Of a stretch of 64,000 bases of DNA, positions 59,294 through 64,000 are shown piece after piece. Where the stretch lies: the NCBI RefSeq assembly GCF_002914585.1, contig NZ_PDDM01000001.1, forward strand, positions 310,001 through 374,000, read 5' to 3'. This stretch comes from Pseudanabaena sp. BC1403. GTDB lineage: Bacteria > Cyanobacteriota > Cyanobacteriia > Pseudanabaenales > Pseudanabaenaceae. The notes below the pieces were generated by a model. The model did no database searches. It worked only from the letters and a program-made list of their open reading frames with translations, and was not told the origin of the DNA. Within the stretch, counting starts at the first letter, position 1; each line of letters starts with the position of its first letter. Made by a program: the position numbers and the translations under genes.

Positions 59294-61048
59294 ATGGCGC
59301 GATCGCAATTTCAAAACCTCAAAAACTATCTCCGTCCTTACTGGAGTGACTTAGCCGTGGGCACAATTGCCCTACTAGCGGCAAACTGTCTTGGTACATA
59401 TATCCCTTGGCTGATTAGATCCGCAGTTGACGATCTTAACAAGATTACATCTGGCGATCTCCATACATTAATGCAATATGTGTGGATGATTATCGGCTTG
59501 TCGTCGCTGATGTGGATCATCCGTATGGCATCCCGTGTCTGGATTTTTGGGATCGGGCGCAAAATTGAGTATAGCCTCAAGCAACAAATTTTTGAGCATT
59601 TACTCAAATTGCCACCAAGCTATTTTGCCAACAATTCCGCAGGCGAAACGATTAGCATCGTTACTAGCGATGTGGAAAATATCCGCCGCTTGATGGGATT
59701 TGCACTGCTCAGCATTATCAATTCAGTATTTGTATATAGCCTGACACTGCCCGCAATGGTAGCGATCGATCCGATACTGACTTTGCTATCGGTCTCTGTT
59801 TATCCGATCATGTTGTTGATTGTGCAGAGATTTAGCGGCCAATTGCGTGATGAACAGTTAGAAGTTCAAGAAGAACTATCAAATGTAAGTTCGCTCTTGC
59901 AAGAAGACCTCAATGGCATGGCACTGATCAAAACCTATGCTCAGGAGGACAATGAGCGGGGAGCTTTTGGGAAATTAAACGATCGCTTACTTGATGCCAA
60001 TCTAAGAATGGCGCGTAGCCGTAATATTTTATTTCCACTATTGGGCGGAATTGCCAGTATTAGCTTTTTAGTATTAATTTGGTTTGGTGGTGAAAAGTTA
60101 GCCAATCCAGCGAATACGACCTTTAAAATTGGCGATTTGCTGACACTGATTATTTATGTGGAACGATTAATTTTCCCAACTGCGATTTTAGGATTTGTGA
60201 TGGTCACTTATCAACGCGGGCTAGTCAGTATTGGGCGGATTCAAGGCATTCTCGATATGCCCCCAGCGATTGTTGACAGCGTCGATGCGATCGCACTCTC
60301 CAAAGATCAAGTTACAGGCAAAATCGAAGCACGCGATCTCACATTCACCTATGACGGCTCTAGTCAACCTGCCCTCAATCACGTTAGTTTTACAATTTAT
60401 CCATCAGAAACAGTTGCGATTTTAGGAACAGTTGGTTCTGGCAAATCTACTTTTGCTAGTGCCTTAATGCGTTTAGTTGATGTTCCATCAGATCAAATTT
60501 TTATTGATGGTGTAGATATTACTAAAATGCGGATCGCAGACTTGCGCGAGATTATCTCTTTCGTCCCGCAGGATAGTTTCTTATTCAGTGCGACGATGCG
60601 TGACAACATTCGCTACGGTAAGCCCCAAGCTTACGATCATGAAGTGGAAAACTTTGCCAATCAAGCTCGTATTGAACAAGAGATTCTTAAGTTTCCAAAG
60701 CAATATGACACGCTAGTCGGTGAGCGGGGAATTACTCTGTCAGGTGGACAAAGACAGCGTACAGCCCTAGCTAGAGCCTTACTCGTTGACACACCGATTT
60801 TGGTGTTAGATGATGCGCTCTCAAGTGTGGACAATCAAACTGCTACAGGAATTTTGGGGAATCTTCCTCGGAATAAGACCGTGTTATTTATTACCCATAA
60901 TCTATCTGCTGCATCAACTTGCGATCGCATTATTCTTATGGATGCAGGTAAAATCGTCCAAGTTGGTACTCATGCTGAGTTACTCGCTGAGTCTCAGCTT
61001 TATCAAAAGCTCTGGAATCAGCACAAACTTGAAGTTGCGATCAAATAA
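59294..61048 (+). CDS. ABC exporter, fused permease-ATPase
   Basis: A 584-residue half-transporter of the MsbA/MdlB type. Six membrane helices occupy about 15-310 and the ATPase domain about 340-575: Walker A GTVGSGKST, Q-loop VPQDSFLFSATMRDNIRYG, signature LSGGQRQR, Walker B ILVLDDALSSVD and H-loop FITHNLS. It works as a homo- or heterodimer to export lipids, peptides or drugs. The substrate is unknown. The stop codon lies in a palindromic terminator. Confidence 0.92.
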   Translation: MARSQFQNLKNYLRPYWSDLAVGTIALLAANCLGTYIPWLIRSAVDDLNKITSGDLHTLMQYVWMIIGLSSLMWIIRMASRVWIFGIGRKIEYSLKQQIFEHLLKLPPSYFANNSAGETISIVTSDVENIRRLMGFALLSIINSVFVYSLTLPAMVAIDPILTLLSVSVYPIMLLIVQRFSGQLRDEQLEVQEELSNVSSLLQEDLNGMALIKTYAQEDNERGAFGKLNDRLLDANLRMARSRNILFPLLGGIASISFLVLIWFGGEKLANPANTTFKIGDLLTLIIYVERLIFPTAILGFVMVTYQRGLVSIGRIQGILDMPPAIVDSVDAIALSKDQVTGKIEARDLTFTYDGSSQPALNHVSFTIYPSETVAILGTVGSGKSTFASALMRLVDVPSDQIFIDGVDITKMRIADLREIISFVPQDSFLFSATMRDNIRYGKPQAYDHEVENFANQARIEQEILKFPKQYDTLVGERGITLSGGQRQRTALARALLVDTPILVLDDALSSVDNQTATGILGNLPRNKTVLFITHNLSAASTCDRIILMDAGKIVQVGTHAELLAESQLYQKLWNQHKLEVAIK

Positions 61049-61087
61049 GGTTTTGTAGTGCGGCTTCGCCGCACTACAAAACCTTAT
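61045..61087. terminator. Bidirectional 20-bp palindromic terminator with embedded stop codons
   Basis: Perfect arms 61045-61064 and 61068-61087 with a TTC loop closed by GGC/GCC. Both convergent genes end inside it: TAA of the ABC gene at 61046-61048 and TAA of the CHASE2-GGDEF-EAL gene at 61086-61084. Confidence 0.9.
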
Positions 61088-63618
61088 GTTGTTTGGAAAA
61101 TTGCTTCGATCGCAGCAACATCAAGAGGACGGAATAGAAAGAACCCCTGACCATCGCCTTCTTCACTAAGTAAATCTTGCAAATAATTCAACTGGGCTAA
61201 GTTTTCAATCCCTTCTGCGACAATATGAGCCTTGACACTATGCGCCAAGGATATAATAGCCTGAAGGATTTCCATTCCATTTGAATTTTTATGAATATTG
61301 TTGACAAACGATCGATCTATTTTTAAACCATCGAAAGGAAACTCATGTAAATAGGCAAGCGATGAATAGCCTGTGCCGAAGTCATCAATATAAATCTTAA
61401 TCCCTGCTTGCCGCATCTGATTGAGGATGCTTATTGCAAAATCAGGATTTTCCATAATAGAGCTTTCAGTTAATTCGATTTTGAGATATTCAGAAGATAG
61501 CTGTGTCTCTTGGAGAATGCTAAGACATTTTTCTAGCACATCATTTTGTGTCAATTGTTTGGGGGATAGATTGACGCTAATTGTAATATCTTTAGCCTTA
61601 GGAAAACGTTGTTGCCAAGATTTCACCTGTAAGCAAGCATTTCGCATAATCCAATCACCAATTGGAATAATAAGCCCTGTCTCTTCGGCTAGGGGGATAA
61701 ATTGAATTGGAGATATTAAGCCACGTTCAGGATGTTTCCATCGAATTAAAGCTTCTAATCCTACTATTTCCATATCACTGAGAGATAGAATTGGTTGATA
61801 GTAGATCAGAAATTCTTGGTCTTCTTGATTACTAGGAGCAGATTGACAGAGAGCAACAGCTTTGCGGAGATCTTTTTCGAGCTTTAGTCGTTTGAGCACA
61901 CGTTCTCTCATAGAAGTATCGAAGACCTTATTGCATGAATTACCCAGCTTTTTCGCATAAAACATGGCTGTATCAGCATCTCTGAGGAGAATCTCAGGAG
62001 AAATTATCTCAGGAGAATCAGGATTGTCAATGTTATTAATTTGATGAAACTTTATGCCAATATTAGCCTCGACCTTAATCTCATGATCATTGATTGTAAA
62101 AGGATCTTGCAATATTGCTTGAATCTGATCGGCTATAGCGATCGCCTCTTGTTGATCGCCTAATTTTTCTAGGAGGATGACAAACTCTGCACCGCCAAAA
62201 CGAGCAACTGATGCGTTAGAAGGAATAGAATTACTCAAACATTGGCCGACTGCAACTAGGATCAGATTGGCAACTGGATGCCCAAAGGTGTCATTAATAG
62301 TTTTAAAGCGATCTAAATTAATCCAAAAAATAGCTATAAGATTTCGGCTGTAGCCTCTTTGAGAGGTTACATCTTGGGGATGAAGCAGGTTTTGCAAACG
62401 GGTTTCGATTAGAGTCCGATTGTATAATCCTGTTAAATGATCATGGGTAGATTCGTATTGAAGTTGAGAATCGGCTATCTTCAGCGATCGCTGGATTTGC
62501 CAACGTTCTTGTAAAGCGATCGCAAAACCTGTTAACAGAAACATTAAAATTGGTACAGCTATCTCAATTAAGTAGTTAGCTTTAAAAGCGACGAAAGAAA
62601 TGATCAGCCATAGTCCAGATAGAACAAAAGCACTTATAGTTCCAGTCCATAAATTTTGTCTTGGGAAAATCAAGCCAATAATCAGACTCCCCAATAGAGC
62701 AATGCTCCAAACATTGACAGGTTTAGCAACCCCAAAAGAATTTTTTTGCAGTAGATTTTGCAAAACCATTGCATGTAAATGCACTCCACTTGCTGGAGGG
62801 TTCCGATCAAGCGGAGTTACTAAATCATCTACGCCTGAAGCTGTTACGCCAACCAAGACAATTTTATTGCGGAATGTTGAAGCAGGAATTTTGCCATCAA
62901 TGACATCACTAAATGAGATTTGTGGCATATCCTTAACTCTCTTTGTCCAATTAATAGTTAAGGTTTGATCTAGCTCTGGCAATAGAGTATTAGAGGCGCT
63001 TATAAAGTCATAGGCTTGTAATACCGACACAGCAAAAGTCGGAATATTTTTGATTTGCAAATCAACTTGACGCACAACTCCATCTGTATCTTCACGCTTA
63101 AGAATATGCCCAACTGCCAAACTTACATTATTGATAGGTGCGATCGGCAGTAGTGGTTGTCCAGACTTATCCCAAGCCATTGCTAGAACTACTTTCTGAT
63201 ATCGAGAAATTGCCGCAGCTAATTGCTGATCAGCGAGGCTCGCTTCAGGCCATAAAATATCAAAACCGACAATACTGGCTTCAGTTTGTTCAAGTTTTTG
63301 GATAAGCTGGACATATAGATTACGAGTCCACGGGAATCTGCCAATTTCACTGAGGCTCTTATCGTCAATGGCAATAATTATGACGCGCTCATCCCAAGGT
63401 CTATCACCCCGCCAGTTCGTAAAACTGTTGTATGCCCAAAATTCGATCGTTTGTAAAAAACCAAGGGAAAGCAGGGGAATTATGATAATTATGGCAAATA
63501 CTGTAGGTAATGCCCGAAATATCAAACCAACTAAACGCGATCGCCAGCGTTTAGTTGGGTAATTTGTTAACAATTTAGGAAATAATCGAGAAATAAACTC
63601 AGAGAATGGGGATCTCAT
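61084..63618 (-). CDS. CHASE2-GGDEF-EAL signalling protein
   Basis: An 844-residue membrane protein. A first membrane helix (about 38-58) precedes an extracytoplasmic CHASE2 domain (65-295), then three helices (305-370), a GGDEF domain (385-530) and an EAL domain (600-835). The GGDEF signature reads GGAEF (475-479), so the metal-binding acid is lost and diguanylate cyclase activity is doubtful. The EAL site is intact: EAL at 622-624, DDFGTGYSS at 745-753, Lys766 and Glu802. It is therefore probably a c-di-GMP phosphodiesterase, with GGDEF perhaps binding GTP as a regulator. It overlaps the upstream FecR-domain gene by 20 bp, a common pairing in cyanobacteria. Confidence 0.9.
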   Translation of the reverse strand: MRSPFSEFISRLFPKLLTNYPTKRWRSRLVGLIFRALPTVFAIIIIIPLLSLGFLQTIEFWAYNSFTNWRGDRPWDERVIIIAIDDKSLSEIGRFPWTRNLYVQLIQKLEQTEASIVGFDILWPEASLADQQLAAAISRYQKVVLAMAWDKSGQPLLPIAPINNVSLAVGHILKREDTDGVVRQVDLQIKNIPTFAVSVLQAYDFISASNTLLPELDQTLTINWTKRVKDMPQISFSDVIDGKIPASTFRNKIVLVGVTASGVDDLVTPLDRNPPASGVHLHAMVLQNLLQKNSFGVAKPVNVWSIALLGSLIIGLIFPRQNLWTGTISAFVLSGLWLIISFVAFKANYLIEIAVPILMFLLTGFAIALQERWQIQRSLKIADSQLQYESTHDHLTGLYNRTLIETRLQNLLHPQDVTSQRGYSRNLIAIFWINLDRFKTINDTFGHPVANLILVAVGQCLSNSIPSNASVARFGGAEFVILLEKLGDQQEAIAIADQIQAILQDPFTINDHEIKVEANIGIKFHQINNIDNPDSPEIISPEILLRDADTAMFYAKKLGNSCNKVFDTSMRERVLKRLKLEKDLRKAVALCQSAPSNQEDQEFLIYYQPILSLSDMEIVGLEALIRWKHPERGLISPIQFIPLAEETGLIIPIGDWIMRNACLQVKSWQQRFPKAKDITISVNLSPKQLTQNDVLEKCLSILQETQLSSEYLKIELTESSIMENPDFAISILNQMRQAGIKIYIDDFGTGYSSLAYLHEFPFDGLKIDRSFVNNIHKNSNGMEILQAIISLAHSVKAHIVAEGIENLAQLNYLQDLLSEEGDGQGFFLFRPLDVAAIEAIFQTT

Positions 63619-64000
63619 AAACTTGTATCTTTCCCGTAGGAGTTTCCACTGTTACTTTAACTTTTAGGCTTGAAGTTGCAGGAAATTTTAGGGAAAACTC
63701 TCCATTGCCATCCAAAGATTGTTCCAATTCATCTACCTTAACGGTATTAAAAGGACTAGTGTAACCCGACATACTTATAGAACGGCTTAAACCTGATACT
63801 TGTCTATTAATTATATATCTCAAACTTGCGTCATCTGTAAAACGAATGGGTGTCGAAGGTGGTTCACCGACAACTGTGATGTTTTGAAATCCACCATTGA
63901 CTATTTCGGTCTGGTTTTGAGCTGTAGTCGCCACACTCCCCTCAATTGTGGTAATCAACATATCTCCATTTGGTTTAACGAATGCAATATACTGCGTACC
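63599..64000 (-). CDS. FecR-domain protein (partial, C-terminal part)
   Basis: The frame stays open from stop 63599 up to the window edge, so the true start lies outside. Visible residues include IAFVKPNGDMLITTIEGSVATTA, QTEIVNGGFQNITVVGEPPS and a C-terminal beta-rich domain with GEFSLKFPATSSLKVKVTVE. The first part is the FecR core (periplasmic). These FecR proteins precede CHASE2 genes in many cyanobacteria; the 20-bp overlap here suggests coupling and a shared signalling role. Confidence 0.8.
   Translation of the reverse strand, partial: GTQYIAFVKPNGDMLITTIEGSVATTAQNQTEIVNGGFQNITVVGEPPSTPIRFTDDASLRYIINRQVSGLSRSISMSGYTSPFNTVKVDELEQSLDGNGEFSLKFPATSSLKVKVTVETPTGKIQVYEIPIL

Overview
The window is cyanobacterial. 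Evidence: petN (cytochrome b6f subunit VIII), the bicarbonate transporter pair sbtA/sbtB, an NhaS3-type antiporter, an LrtA-type ribosome hibernation factor, DUF928 and CHASE2 proteins, and dense HIP1 octamers (GCGATCGC) in most genes. A filamentous Pseudanabaena-like organism is my guess. Most genes are ordinary chromosomal ones, but the intergenic DNA holds an unusually large set of long, nearly perfect palindromes.

Layout. 0-8 kb: an APC permease fused to a histidine kinase (cut by the window edge), sbtB-sbtA, nhaS3 and a DUF255 protein. 8-19 kb: an envelope/signalling block with a CHASE2 class III nucleotide cyclase, DUF928, petN, a secreted TPR-CHAT protease, and a divergent two-partner secretion pair (exoprotein and FhaC-type porin). 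19-32 kb: housekeeping genes (trpA, CobW GTPase, thioredoxin, efp-accB, pgi, lrtA/hpf, queF, exbD, TonB) and small regulators (a HATPase/STAS-like pair, an AbiTii-like protein, a lone cNMP-binding domain). 32-41 kb: DUF1176 lipoprotein, NlpC/P60 endopeptidase, a MazF-type toxin-antitoxin pair, a sigma-like gene with a SPOR membrane protein, prmA and agmatine deiminase.

41-48 kb is the accessory island and the best candidate for an undescribed system. Three co-directional genes encode a winged-helix protein, an ORC/Cdc6-like P-loop ATPase and a PD-(D/E)XK nuclease with a DUF1802-like N-terminal part. They are followed by a string of toxin-antitoxin genes. Three decayed copies of the 3' end of the nuclease gene lie between these genes, so the nuclease terminus seems to have been a repeated insertion or duplication point. 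The island continues with a VapC-type PIN pair, then sbcC. 53-57 kb: tRNA-Lys, miaB, two broken antitoxin genes, a GIY-YIG protein and an S1-domain protein. 57-64 kb: a zinc-ribbon membrane protein, a rhomboid protease, an ABC exporter, a CHASE2-GGDEF-EAL protein and the end of a FecR-domain gene.

Two sequence-level themes run through the window. Long palindromes with 3-nt loops sit at gene ends, and several supply the stop codons of the flanking genes in their arms. A composite element of about 130 bp (three copies plus remnants) has an A-A'-A layout in which the central segment can pair with either side, and base changes between copies are compensated.
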